Origin: Alphaproteobacteria bacterium
GTDB lineage: Bacteria > Pseudomonadota > Alphaproteobacteria > ATCC43930 > CGMCC-115725
Assembly: GCA_019240125.1 (NCBI GenBank)
Contig: JAFAYW010000318.1
Span: forward strand, 41,147-105,146
DNA: 64,000 bases
Direction: 5' to 3'
Both the position numbers and the translations under genes were made by a program. The first letter of the stretch is position 1. Each line of letters begins with the position of its first letter. The notes under the pieces are model-generated. The model did not search any database. It was not told the DNA's origin and saw only the letters and a program-made list of their open reading frames with translations. Shown here in pieces: positions 32,622-41,206 of this stretch.

Positions 32622-34778
32622 TCAAGCCATGATGTTGATGAGGCCTTGGGTGTAACTCTGGCTGGTCGACTGCGGTGTTTCCGGGATATCGGCAGACGAG
32701 GCGCCGCTTGCGTCCCCGCTGGGCTGCGTATCCGGCTCGGCGCCGCGCCCGAACGCAAGATTCAGACTGCCGTCGCCCAGATCGAGACCGGCCTGGTTGA
32801 ATTGCTGCTCAAGGGACTGGCGGTCACGGGTGAATTCACTGAATGTCTCAGGCCGGCTGATAATCATTTGCACGTCGACTCCGCCGGTGTGGAAGGCAAG
32901 GTGAACCGCGACGCGGCCAAGTTCCGCTGGGTGCAGGTCAATCGTCAGCGTGTCCTCGCCGGATTGAATCGCACGATTGATGCGCAGCGCGATCGCGCGG
33001 GTGGCTTCGGTAAGCCCCGGCATCGGCATCGGCATCGGTATCGCGGTCGTCGAGCTGGCGACTTGCGGCGATGGGGTCGCTGGAGTCGCGGGCGTGGCCG
33101 CATCTGCGGGTATGGCTATCGGCGTCGGCGTGTCGGTGCTGTGCAATGACACCGGTGAAAGACCTCGAACTGGGTCAGCGGTCAGATCATCGACCGTCTG
33201 AGGACGGGTGCTCGAGGCAAGCCCGAGTGCTGGCCTGGTGGCCATCGTAACGCCGGGCGTGGCGTTGGCGTCGATCGGCGCGCCTTGGAGCACTTCCGCG
33301 GTGGTGCCTGCGGCGGTCGTCAGAGGCTGTGTCACACTCGACGCATCAGGCTGCGCTGCCGGTTGGAGCGCGTGGATAGCTTGGAGGGGCGATGAGCCAA
33401 TCGCAGTGGTACTCGCGGGGGCCGGCAGGGGATCGGGCCTTGGCTGTACAGATGTGGACTCCGCTGGCGCCTGTCTCTGCAGAAGGGAAGCGACTGGTGT
33501 CGGGAACGACCGGTGGCCGGCCGGGATGCCATCGCTCTGCGATGCTTCGCCAGCGGTGCTGGCATCGGTGCTGGAGGTGCCGCCACGCCCCGACACACTC
33601 TGCCGCGTGATGGACGCAGCGTTGCTGAGTGGACGTGGTTCATCGACGGGACGTTGCCCCGATGAGCCAACCGGCTGCGATATTTCCTCCGCCGCGGCCT
33701 GCGGCAGAATAGGCACAGCGGCGGCGGTACTGGTCGTGCCGCCTTCAGCAGGCACCGAAGCTTCTGGCGCCGCCGCGGTTTGAACTGCGGGGCTCGGCGA
33801 TTGCGGCGCACCCCCCGCTGCGGTAACTGCTGACCCCAGTCGCGCGGCGAACGGGTGGCCAAGTGAGTTGCCTGGCTGTCGGCTGATTGTGTGTGCAACG
33901 GCAACGGCCTGTTCAGGTTGACCCTGAACCGGCGTTCCGATCTGAGCGGGCGAAGCGTTCGTTGATGATCGGGGTGCCGCACGGTCGACTCGCCCGTCGT
34001 GCGCCGTTGTGTCGAGGGCGGCCCGAGTAGCCGGCGCTGACCTTGTCGTGCCGGGTATCTTCGGCTGCTCAAGGGGCTTCGGTATATTTTCGCAAAGATT
34101 CTGGGCAGGCACAGTGATAGGCGGTGATTGGTCGCCGGCCGGAGCCGTGTCGCCGGATGGGGTCGCAGGGTCTGGCTTGGCTGCTGATTGCGGTGTGACG
34201 ATCGGCAGTGCGACGGTTGGCAGTGCGACGGTTGGCAGTGCGAGGGTTGGCAGTGCGACGGTCGGCACTGCCATCGACACAGCCTGCGCGGGCGGTGCCG
34301 GACGCGGCGCTTTTGTTGGTGGTGCCGGTGTCGTCGGTGCCGGTGTCGTCGGTGTCGGTGTCGTTGGTGCCGGGGGCACACGCGCTGGGGCCACACGTGT
34401 CGGGGCCAATGGTCTTGCCGGAGGCTGTGCTTGACCTGATGGCGCCTGCGGCGTTGCCGCTCGTCGGACGATGATGCCCTGCCGGTCTGCTGGATTGGTT
34501 GCCAACTCGCTGGCGGCATTCTGCCAGGCTTGCGACGCGATAATATCCGCTGCGCCGGGCGGGGATGTCGGCACCGCGTTCATGACGGCGGCGGTCGCCG
34601 CCGATGCCGGTGGCGGAGAGCCGGGGCTAACGGCGGCTTGCTGGTCCGGCAATTGTTCGAGCAGCGCCGCGAACTCGCTGGCCTGTCCGTTCTCCGCCGA
34701 CCGCCGCGCGGCGCTGGGCTCTGGAGCCTGCAAGCCCAGCAGGGTGCGCGACAGCACAGCCAGTAAAGCGTTATCCAT
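32622..34778 (-). CDS. fliK: Hook-length control protein FliK
   Basis: A 718-residue exported protein, long for the family. The first ~580 residues are Pro/Ala/Thr/Ser-rich and disordered and include tandem repeats (see 34204-34374). The C-terminal FliK core (about 590-700) has EDTLTIDLHPAELGRVAVHL and DRQSLEQQFNQAGLDLG. FliK measures hook length and triggers the FlhB switch. Variation in its repeat-rich region would be expected to alter the ruler, though that is inference. It overlaps the end of cheZ by 8 bases. Confidence 0.9.
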   Translation of the reverse strand: MDNALLAVLSRTLLGLQAPEPSAARRSAENGQASEFAALLEQLPDQQAAVSPGSPPPASAATAAVMNAVPTSPPGAADIIASQAWQNAASELATNPADRQGIIVRRAATPQAPSGQAQPPARPLAPTRVAPARVPPAPTTPTPTTPAPTTPAPPTKAPRPAPPAQAVSMAVPTVALPTLALPTVALPTVALPIVTPQSAAKPDPATPSGDTAPAGDQSPPITVPAQNLCENIPKPLEQPKIPGTTRSAPATRAALDTTAHDGRVDRAAPRSSTNASPAQIGTPVQGQPEQAVAVAHTISRQPGNSLGHPFAARLGSAVTAAGGAPQSPSPAVQTAAAPEASVPAEGGTTSTAAAVPILPQAAAEEISQPVGSSGQRPVDEPRPLSNAASITRQSVSGRGGTSSTDASTAGEASQSDGIPAGHRSFPTPVASLLQRQAPAESTSVQPRPDPLPAPASTTAIGSSPLQAIHALQPAAQPDASSVTQPLTTAAGTTAEVLQGAPIDANATPGVTMATRPALGLASSTRPQTVDDLTADPVRGLSPVSLHSTDTPTPIAIPADAATPATPATPSPQVASSTTAIPMPMPMPGLTEATRAIALRINRAIQSGEDTLTIDLHPAELGRVAVHLAFHTGGVDVQMIISRPETFSEFTRDRQSLEQQFNQAGLDLGDGSLNLAFGRGAEPDTQPSGDASGASSADIPETPQSTSQSYTQGLINIMA
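34204..34374 (-). repeat. 15-bp tandem repeats inside fliK
   Basis: Two short tandem arrays lie in the fliK coding region. Four copies of GGCAGTGCGACGGTT-like units (34204-34263) encode Ala-Leu-Pro-Thr-Val-type pentapeptides. Three copies of GGTGCCGGTGTCGTC-like units (34321-34365, plus a partial) encode Thr-Pro-Ala-type pentapeptides. The 15-base period keeps the frame when copies are gained or lost. Confidence 0.85.
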
Positions 34779-35484
34779 GGACCGCGAACAAGGCGTCGAT
34801 ATTGTTTTGCTGTGCCGCCTGAACTTCGGCCGGAGATAACAGCGAGTCGATATCAGTCTGGCTGAGACCGGCCATAGAAGGACCGTTCAACAGGTGGGCG
34901 TCGGCTCGCTTATCGGCTGGAATGGCCTCGTTTGCGGCAATTTCGGTCCTTTCCTGCCACAGCCGGGTCAATGAAAGGACGCGGTCCTCGATATAGGTCA
35001 AAGCATGGACGACCTTGCGAATACGCTGGCCTGTCAGATCCTGAAAGGAGCAGGCCATGAAGATGTCCATGGCCGCGTTGTCGAGGACCTCGAGCTTGCT
35101 CGAAAACTCAGGGTCAGAGGGCGATAACCCGCGCAAATCCTCGATCGCGCCCTGGATCTGCTCCGCGGCGGTCATGATCTGCGCGGCCGCTTCTTCCGTA
35201 GCCCCAACGACCGCATCAAGATCGTCCGAGGCGGCTGCCAGCCGCGTATGCGGCATGCCGGTTGGTAGTAGGCCCGCGACCTCTGCCCGCGTCTCCGAGA
35301 TTAGAACGGCCATGCCCTCAAGCTCATCCTTGAGAGCAGCGACTTGAAAGACGGCTTGTGTGGTCGGGGCGACTTCGGTGAGGCGTGACACCTCCGAGTG
35401 CAGGTTCTCGATTATCTCGCGCAGCCGGTCCGCTGATTCGGCAGCGGAGACGCAGCGGGTAATCGTCTCGTCTTTAATAGGCAT
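34771..35484 (-). CDS. cheZ: CheZ-type CheY-P phosphatase with FliM-like tail
   Basis: A 237-residue helical protein. The CheZ active helix is seen as MDIFMACSFQDLTGQRIRKVV (about residues 139-159). It would dephosphorylate CheY-P. The C-terminus holds LSQTDIDSLL (about 208-217) and QNNIDALFA (about 226-234). Both resemble the CheY-binding peptide of FliM in this window (LDQSDIDNLF) rather than the enterobacterial CheZ tail. The gene lies between cheY and fliK on the minus strand. Confidence 0.85.
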   Translation of the reverse strand: MPIKDETITRCVSAAESADRLREIIENLHSEVSRLTEVAPTTQAVFQVAALKDELEGMAVLISETRAEVAGLLPTGMPHTRLAAASDDLDAVVGATEEAAAQIMTAAEQIQGAIEDLRGLSPSDPEFSSKLEVLDNAAMDIFMACSFQDLTGQRIRKVVHALTYIEDRVLSLTRLWQERTEIAANEAIPADKRADAHLLNGPSMAGLSQTDIDSLLSPAEVQAAQQNNIDALFAVHG

Positions 35485-35495
35485 CGTGGCACTCC

Positions 35496-35858
35496 CTAGC
35501 CCATTACGGCGGAGATTTTCGCCTTGAGGACGTCGGCGGTGAAGGGCTTGACGATGTAGTTGTTTACACCGGCCTTCTTCGCCTCAATGACGTTCTCGAC
35601 CTTGCTCTCGGCGGTAACCATGATGAACGGAGTGGAGCCGACATTGGCATCGTCGCGCACGCGACGCAGCAGATCGAGGCCGGTCACCGGCTCCATATTC
35701 CAATCCGAGATAATCAGATCGAACTTCGAGGACTGCAGCTTTGTGTACGCCTCAGCGCCGTCACCGGCCTCTTCGATGTCTACGGTCCCGATTTTATTAA
35801 GGAGATTTCGCAAAATTCCCCGCATACTGGGAAAGTCGTGGACAACCAGGATCTTCAT
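35496..35858 (-). CDS. cheY: CheY-type single receiver protein with altered acidic pocket
   Basis: A 120-residue receiver domain. The phospho-acceptor is D52 (IISDWNMEP), with T82 and K104 (IVKPF) in place. The first acidic residue of the usual DD pair is His (H7-D8 in VVHDFPSMR), which should weaken or change Mg2+ binding. It lies 11 bases upstream of cheZ in the same direction and is divergent from cheA. A second CheY with an intact pocket is at 38828. Confidence 0.9.
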   Translation of the reverse strand: MKILVVHDFPSMRGILRNLLNKIGTVDIEEAGDGAEAYTKLQSSKFDLIISDWNMEPVTGLDLLRRVRDDANVGSTPFIMVTAESKVENVIEAKKAGVNNYIVKPFTADVLKAKISAVMG

Positions 35859-35927
35859 TGGTGTTCTCCAGGACTAGAGAGCCACGCGTGTCCGGGTGGC
35901 TTGAGGCGCGTTGTATCACACTGTCGA

Positions 35928-36002
35928 ATTTTCGCAACTGCAAAAAAATAGTATCTTTTCGCTAAACTATGCGGTATGAGAGACGCGATAGGAAATTTCG
36001 CA
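35928..36002. promoter_or_regulatory. cheY/cheA divergent control region with three TTTCGC words
   Basis: In the 163-base gap between divergent cheY and cheA, ATTTTCGCA (35928-35936), TTTTCGC (35956-35962) and ATTTCGCA (35995-36002) occur in the same orientation. They are minus-strand copies of the TGCGAAA word found elsewhere in flagellar control regions. Spacings are 28 and about 39 bases. The region between is A/T-rich. Confidence 0.45.
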
Positions 36003-36021
36003 CAAGCGTGAGACCGGTCCG

Positions 36022-38361
36022 ATGGCGATGGATGAATGCATCTCAGAATTTCTCGTCGAGGCGGCAGAAGCGCTCGCCGGGCTTGATAACGACATTGTCA
36101 AGCTTGAGGGGGAGCCGGAAAATGCGCAGCTGATTGGCGGCATTTTTCGGACCTTCCATACGATCAAGGGGACAAGCGGATTTCTCGGCCTGAGCCACCT
36201 GGGCAGCGTTTGCCATGCTGGCGAAAATGCACTGGGTAAGATGCGTGAAGGCTCCCTCCACCCGTCGCCGCAGATCATCAGCGTCATCCTGAAGTGCGTC
36301 GACGCCATAAAGGGTATTCTGACGACGATCGAAGCCACTGGCGATGAGGGAACTCTTCAGCATGAGGCGCTGATTGCCGAACTGAACGCGCTCCACGAGC
36401 GTCCGGCCGCGGTGGAGATGATGTCCGCAGATGGCGACTCCGCCATGCTGCAGGCACTGTTCGACGCGACGCCCGGCCCAGATCTATCGGACCGCAAACG
36501 AAGCGCCGCGCCATCTGAAGAGGTTCGCGCCCCGTTGGCTCTCGTCCAGACCGCGCCGCCCAGTGAGTCCGTCAAGCCGTCCGCAGCGGCACCCATCGAA
36601 CCGTCGCGTGACAGTGCGGTGGTGAAGGAAGGCGGCAAGGAACCGGTCCCGACCAATCACACCATTCGGGTCGGCATCGACTTGCTCGAAGGTCTTATGA
36701 CTACGGTTTCCGAACTCGTCCTCAGCCGTAACCAGCTTCTGCAACTGCTGCGCGGTGAGACCGAAAGTCCCTTCGCCGGCCCCTTGCAGCGGTTGTCGAT
36801 GATCACGTCGGAGCTGCAAGAGAGCGTCATGAAGACGCGCATGCAGCCGATTGGCAATGCCTGGCAGGCATTGCCGCGCATTATCCGCGATCTGGGACGC
36901 GAGCTTGGCAAGAAGATCGAGCTGGTGATGGACGGCGCCGAGACCGAACTCGACCGGCAGGTTCTCGAGCTGATCAAAGACCCGCTCACCCACATGGTCC
37001 GGAACGCGGCCGATCATGGCCTCGAGATGCCGGACGTTCGGGTCGCGGCGGGGAAGTCGGCGACGGGCTGGGTACAACTCCGCGCCTTTCACGAGGGTGG
37101 GCACATCGTCATTCAGATCACGGATGACGGTCGGGGTCTGGACCCTGCGAAAATCCGACGCAAGGCGGTTGATACCGGTCTCGCGACCGAAGCCGAACTG
37201 GTCGGCATGTCTGATGCCAACCTGTTTCGCTTCATCTTACGGCCGGGCTTCTCGACCGCCGCCGCGGTAACGGCCATCTCCGGCCGCGGCGTCGGCATGG
37301 ATGTTGTGCGTACCAATATCGAGCGGATTGGCGGCGCGATCGATATCGAATCGCAGCTAAATCATGGCACGGTATTCACGATAAAGATTCCGCTGACCCT
37401 TGCAATTGTCCCGGCGCTGATTGTGGGGTGTGCTGGTGAGCGGTTTGCCATCCCGCAGATTTCAGTGGTGGAGCTGGTACGTGCCTCGCGCTCCGGTGAA
37501 CACCGGATCGAGCGAATCTGCGACTCGACCGTATTGCGGTTGCGCGACCGGTTGCTGCCGCTGATCGATCTGCGGATTACGCTGGGATTGGACTCCGCCG
37601 TGGCGGACGAAGGCGAACGTCTGATCATCGTCACCCAGGTTGGGTCGTGGTTCTTTGGCATTGTTGTCGACCGGGTGCACGATACCGAAGAGATTGTTGT
37701 CAAGCCGGTCTCGCCGCTGCTGAAAAGCCTGACGGCTTATTCCGGCAATACCATCCTTGGTGACGGTTCGATCTGCATGATTATCGACCCGAACGGCCTT
37801 ATGTCACAACTCGGTCGCATCGAAACAGCCGCCGGCCGCCAGCCGATCGAAGCCGCTTCGGTCGATCAGGAACAGGAGACCGAGGCGAGCCAGCAGTTAG
37901 TTCTTGTCAAGTGTGGCAGTGGCTTGCGGAAGGCAATCCCGCTCGATCAGATCGCCCGCCTGGAGGATTTCGAGGTGTCCAACGTACGACGCTCGGAAGA
38001 CGGCCGCCTTCTCGTACCGTATCGCGGCAGCCTGATGCTGCTGGTGCCGGCGACACCGGCGGTTGATCTGCAGGAATCCGGGCGACAGCCGGTACTTGTG
38101 TTCACGGCCAATAGTGGTGTCGCGGATAACGCGCCGGCGCAAACCCGTCACGTCGGGCTGCTGGTGGACAGCATCGTCGACATCATCTCGCATACAACGC
38201 GCATCGATATCGTGTCCGACCATCCCGATGTGACGGGCGCGACAATCATCGATGGCGAGCCCACTGAGATCATCGATCCGGCCAACATCATCCGACGCGA
38301 TCTTGTGGGATGGCCGACGATTAGTGAAGTTCCGATGACCATTGAGAGGATCGCAGCATGA
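36022..38361 (+). CDS. cheA: Chemotaxis kinase CheA with two CheW-like domains
   Basis: A 779-residue kinase. The P1 Hpt domain has its phospho-acceptor at H46 (FRTFHTIKG). A short variable linker without a clear P2 follows, then the P3 dimerisation helices (about 215-290). The P4 ATPase has NAADHGLEMP, DDGRGLDP and GRGVGMDVV, and the P5 CheW-like domain covers about 450-600. A further CheW-like domain follows at about 620-765 (QQLVLVKCGSGLRKAIPLDQ and HVGLLVDSIVDII). It phosphorylates CheY and CheB in receptor arrays. It overlaps cheW by 4 bases; no receptor gene is nearby. Confidence 0.96.
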   Translation: MAMDECISEFLVEAAEALAGLDNDIVKLEGEPENAQLIGGIFRTFHTIKGTSGFLGLSHLGSVCHAGENALGKMREGSLHPSPQIISVILKCVDAIKGILTTIEATGDEGTLQHEALIAELNALHERPAAVEMMSADGDSAMLQALFDATPGPDLSDRKRSAAPSEEVRAPLALVQTAPPSESVKPSAAAPIEPSRDSAVVKEGGKEPVPTNHTIRVGIDLLEGLMTTVSELVLSRNQLLQLLRGETESPFAGPLQRLSMITSELQESVMKTRMQPIGNAWQALPRIIRDLGRELGKKIELVMDGAETELDRQVLELIKDPLTHMVRNAADHGLEMPDVRVAAGKSATGWVQLRAFHEGGHIVIQITDDGRGLDPAKIRRKAVDTGLATEAELVGMSDANLFRFILRPGFSTAAAVTAISGRGVGMDVVRTNIERIGGAIDIESQLNHGTVFTIKIPLTLAIVPALIVGCAGERFAIPQISVVELVRASRSGEHRIERICDSTVLRLRDRLLPLIDLRITLGLDSAVADEGERLIIVTQVGSWFFGIVVDRVHDTEEIVVKPVSPLLKSLTAYSGNTILGDGSICMIIDPNGLMSQLGRIETAAGRQPIEAASVDQEQETEASQQLVLVKCGSGLRKAIPLDQIARLEDFEVSNVRRSEDGRLLVPYRGSLMLLVPATPAVDLQESGRQPVLVFTANSGVADNAPAQTRHVGLLVDSIVDIISHTTRIDIVSDHPDVTGATIIDGEPTEIIDPANIIRRDLVGWPTISEVPMTIERIAA

Positions 38362-38831
38362 GCGAACCCAACGCCGCCAGCGCTCAGACGCTGGTGACGA
38401 TGCAGGTAGCTGAACAGCCGTTTGGCATCTGGGTCGAGTCGGTGCGCGACGTTCTGGGGGGACAGAACATTTCGCGTGTGCCCCTTTCACCTCCAGCGAT
38501 CGCCGGCTCGCTCAATCTGCGTGGCCGCATCGTCACGGTGCTCGACGTGCGCGTGCTGCTGGGGATGCAAGGGACCGAACAGCCTGAAAAGGCGATGAAC
38601 GTGGTCATAGAGCACCAGGGCGAACTCTACTCGCTGCTGGTCGATCAGGTTGGCGACGTTCTGACCGTCGATCACCACAAGATCGAAGGCGTGCCGCAAA
38701 CCGTGACGCCGGCCTGGAAGTCCGTAAGCTCCGGCATCGTCAAGCTGAAAGATGAGCTGGTCCTGATCCTTGTCACGGAAACCTTGCTTCAGATTGCGGG
38801 ACTTACGACCGCTGAGGAGCTGGCCGCATGA
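38358..38831 (+). CDS. cheW: Chemotaxis coupling protein CheW
   Basis: A 157-residue CheW domain: LVTMQVAEQPFGIWVESVRDVL, then LRGRIVTVLDVRVLLGM and LYSLLVDQVGDVL. It links CheA to chemoreceptors. Overlapping starts and stops with cheA and cheY (ATGA on both sides) show a tightly coupled operon. Confidence 0.95.
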   Translation: MSEPNAASAQTLVTMQVAEQPFGIWVESVRDVLGGQNISRVPLSPPAIAGSLNLRGRIVTVLDVRVLLGMQGTEQPEKAMNVVIEHQGELYSLLVDQVGDVLTVDHHKIEGVPQTVTPAWKSVSSGIVKLKDELVLILVTETLLQIAGLTTAEELAA

Positions 38832-39196
38832 ATACCGCATTGATTGTCGATGATAGCCGGACCGTGCGTCGGTTCGCGCGAAATGCGCTCGAAAGTCTCG
38901 GCTTCAACTGTCAGGAGGCCGAAAATGGCCTTGTGGCGCTTGCCGCCTGCAGGGCGGAGATGCCCGATCTGGTGCTGCTCGATTGGGAGATGCCGGTGTT
39001 GGATGGGCTCGGCTTTGCCGTAGCCCTGCGCGCGGAGCCAGGCGGCGAGACGCCGAAGATCCTGTTTTGTACGACGCATAGTGACTTGAACGATATCGAA
39101 CGCGCTCTGGCTGCCGGTTCGGACGAGTACGTGATGAAGCCCTTCGATCGCGAGATCATCGAATTGAAGTTACGGGATCTCGGTCTTGTGACGTGA
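38828..39196 (+). CDS. cheY: Chemotaxis response regulator CheY
   Basis: A 122-residue receiver with all catalytic residues: D8-D9, phospho-acceptor D52 (LLDWEMPVLDG), T82/T83 and K104 (YVMKPF). Being inside the cheA operon, it is the more likely direct CheA target and FliM ligand. The paralogue at 35496 has a His in the acidic pair. Confidence 0.93.
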   Translation: MNTALIVDDSRTVRRFARNALESLGFNCQEAENGLVALAACRAEMPDLVLLDWEMPVLDGLGFAVALRAEPGGETPKILFCTTHSDLNDIERALAAGSDEYVMKPFDREIIELKLRDLGLVT

Positions 39197-39251
39197 AAGC
39201 TGTTCTTGCGAGATCGGCAGCTCCATCAACGATCGCGGTGAAATAGACGCC

Positions 39252-40262
39252 ATGCGAATCGTACTAGCGGGTGCTACCGCGCAGGGGCGTATGCATCTTC
39301 GCCGCATATTGGCCGGGTTCCCCGGCTGTGAGGTGGTCGGGCATATCCGCCCGGGCGCTTGCATCGACGACGGTCTGCAAGGTGGGCAGATCGACGGCGT
39401 CCTGATAGACGCCGGCAGTGACGCTGCCGCGGCTCGCGAGCTTGTGCGCGCCGCTCTGCGCCGCGCCATCAAGGTTCTGGTGCTGACTGTTGAGGCCTGT
39501 TTCGATGCCCCCGTTGCGTCGGGGCGTATCCCCTTCCTGCAGCGGCCATCAAGCCTGGAAAAGGAAACAGCGGCGTCTCCATTCGGCGCGGCATTGCAGC
39601 GAAAGCTGCAGGGGCTGCTGCGCCCGGCGACGATTGTTCCCAGTCCGATGCCACCCGTCGCGCGGCGCGGATTGCGCTGGGCAAAGCCCGAACTGATTGC
39701 GATCGGCAGTTCGACGGGCGGACCTCAGGCTTTACCGGAGGTGCTCCGAGGCATTGCGGGGCGGGTTTCACAGGCCACAGTGATCACGCAGCACATGCCA
39801 GCGGCATTCACTCGAATGCTCGCGAGCCACCTATCGCGTTACACCAAGCGCCCTACGGTCGAGGTGACTGAATGCATGCCTATTCACCCCGGTTCGGTGT
39901 ACCTCGCGGCGGGAGGTCGGCACATGGTTGTTATGCGGAAAGGTGAACAGCTCGTCTGCCAACCGAATGACGGGCCCGAGGAAAACTTTTGCCGTCCGGC
40001 TGTCGACCCGATGCTCAGATCGGTGGCCGATGCGGTCGGCGGTAAGGCATTGGCAGTCATCCTGACCGGTATGGGACAGGACGGCTTGCTTGGGTGCCGC
40101 GCACTGGTCGAGGCGGGTGGTGCGGTAATCGCTCAGGATGAAGCAACATCCGTGGTGTGGGGCATGCCGGGAGCGGTCGCGCATGCCGGATTGTGCCGAT
40201 CCGTGGTGCCGCTCAGCCGCATAGCCGAAGAAATCATCGCAGCAGCAGGTCCTGAATCATGA
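39252..40262 (+). CDS. cheB: CheB methylesterase with degenerate receiver
   Basis: A 336-residue protein whose C-terminal esterase domain (about 145-335) keeps the Ser-His-Asp triad: S154 in GSSTGG, H181 in TQHMP and D277 in GMGQDG. The N-terminal domain (1-105) is receiver-like, with Asp at 53 (LIDAGSD). It lacks the acidic pair (AGA in VLAGATAQGR), and Arg replaces the conserved Lys (LQRPS). Phosphorylation control may be lost. It overlaps cheR by 4 bases. Confidence 0.9.
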   Translation: MRIVLAGATAQGRMHLRRILAGFPGCEVVGHIRPGACIDDGLQGGQIDGVLIDAGSDAAAARELVRAALRRAIKVLVLTVEACFDAPVASGRIPFLQRPSSLEKETAASPFGAALQRKLQGLLRPATIVPSPMPPVARRGLRWAKPELIAIGSSTGGPQALPEVLRGIAGRVSQATVITQHMPAAFTRMLASHLSRYTKRPTVEVTECMPIHPGSVYLAAGGRHMVVMRKGEQLVCQPNDGPEENFCRPAVDPMLRSVADAVGGKALAVILTGMGQDGLLGCRALVEAGGAVIAQDEATSVVWGMPGAVAHAGLCRSVVPLSRIAEEIIAAAGPES

Positions 40263-41077
40263 CAGTGGCGACTGATGCCCTACGGGGATTTGTCCGCGGG
40301 CGCGCGGGCATCAGCATGGGTGCGGACAAGGATTATCTTCTTCGCTCGCGCCTTGAACCGCAGCTCAAAAACTGGGGTGTCGATAGCCTTGAACGTCTGG
40401 TGTCGCATCTCTCGACCGATCCTGGCGGCAAGATCGCCCGGCAGGTCGTATCGGCCCTCACGATCAATGAAACGCTGTGGTTCCGTGACGGAAAGCCGTT
40501 CGAACTTCTTAAGAATGTCATGCTGCCCGATCTGGTGGCACGGCAACCTGAGGGGATCTCGGTGTGGTCGGCGGCGTGTTCATCGGGACAGGAAGCCTAT
40601 TCGATCGCGATGACTTTGCGCGAGCATCCGGTGCCGGGCCGCGAGCTGAATTATTCGATCCTCGGCACGGATATCTGCGAAATGGTCGTGGAGAGGGCAC
40701 AGGCCGGCGTGTATACAAAATTCGAGGTGCAGCGCGGTCTGCCGATCCAACGGCTGGTCAAGTATTTTGAGCAGAAGGGGCAGGATACCTGGTCAGTGCG
40801 CAAGGAGTTGCGCGATCGCGTAAACTTTAGATCGATCAATCTGACGCAATTGCCGCCTGTCCTGGGCCCGTTCGACATCGTGTTTTGCCGGAATGTACTT
40901 ATTTATTTTGAGGTCGACATCAAAGCGAAAGTGCTAGCCTCGATCGCAAAGCATATGCGGCCTCACGGCTATCTTGTGCTTGGCGCGGCTGAAACGACGA
41001 TCGGTGTCAGTAACTTGTTTACCACCGTTCCCGGTACGACCGGGCTGTACCGGCTGGCCACTAACCGGCCGCATTGA
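40259..41077 (+). CDS. cheR: Chemoreceptor methyltransferase CheR
   Basis: A 272-residue protein with the CheR N-terminal helical domain and a SAM-binding domain: TINETLWFRD, ISVWSAACSSGQEAYSIAM, ILGTDI, DIVFCRNVLIYF and HGYLVLGAAET. It methylates receptor glutamates using SAM. Last gene of the che operon; the 129-base gap after it holds a motif shared with 45684. Confidence 0.95.
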   Translation: MTVATDALRGFVRGRAGISMGADKDYLLRSRLEPQLKNWGVDSLERLVSHLSTDPGGKIARQVVSALTINETLWFRDGKPFELLKNVMLPDLVARQPEGISVWSAACSSGQEAYSIAMTLREHPVPGRELNYSILGTDICEMVVERAQAGVYTKFEVQRGLPIQRLVKYFEQKGQDTWSVRKELRDRVNFRSINLTQLPPVLGPFDIVFCRNVLIYFEVDIKAKVLASIAKHMRPHGYLVLGAAETTIGVSNLFTTVPGTTGLYRLATNRPH

Positions 41078-41134
41078 GCAGTAGCGGAACGTCATTACCA
41101 GCCAGTGTCACCAAACACCGGCTTGGCGCTACAT

Positions 41135-41148
41135 AAGTCGACAAAATC
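41135..41148 (+). promoter_or_regulatory. AAGTCGACAAAATC element upstream of the receiver-kinase
   Basis: A 14-base element matching 13 of 14 bases with 45684-45697, which lies upstream of the GGDEF-EAL gene. It ends 59 bases before the start at 41207. It contains the palindrome GTCGAC. Not seen in front of the other flagellar genes, so it may mark a separate regulon of signalling genes. Confidence 0.35.
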
Positions 41149-41206
41149 GAACTGGGTTTAGTGTCTCAACCTCCTATCTTGAGGGGGCGCCAGAAAGGGC
41201 TGAGAG

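Noticed and set aside
32244..33149. Long plus-strand open frame opposite flgD and fliK
   Set aside because: It lies antisense to two clear flagellar genes and its protein is Arg/Gly-rich shadow sequence without motifs.
34204..34374. Repeat array as a CRISPR
   Set aside because: Units are 15 bp, contiguous without spacers, and lie in frame inside fliK.
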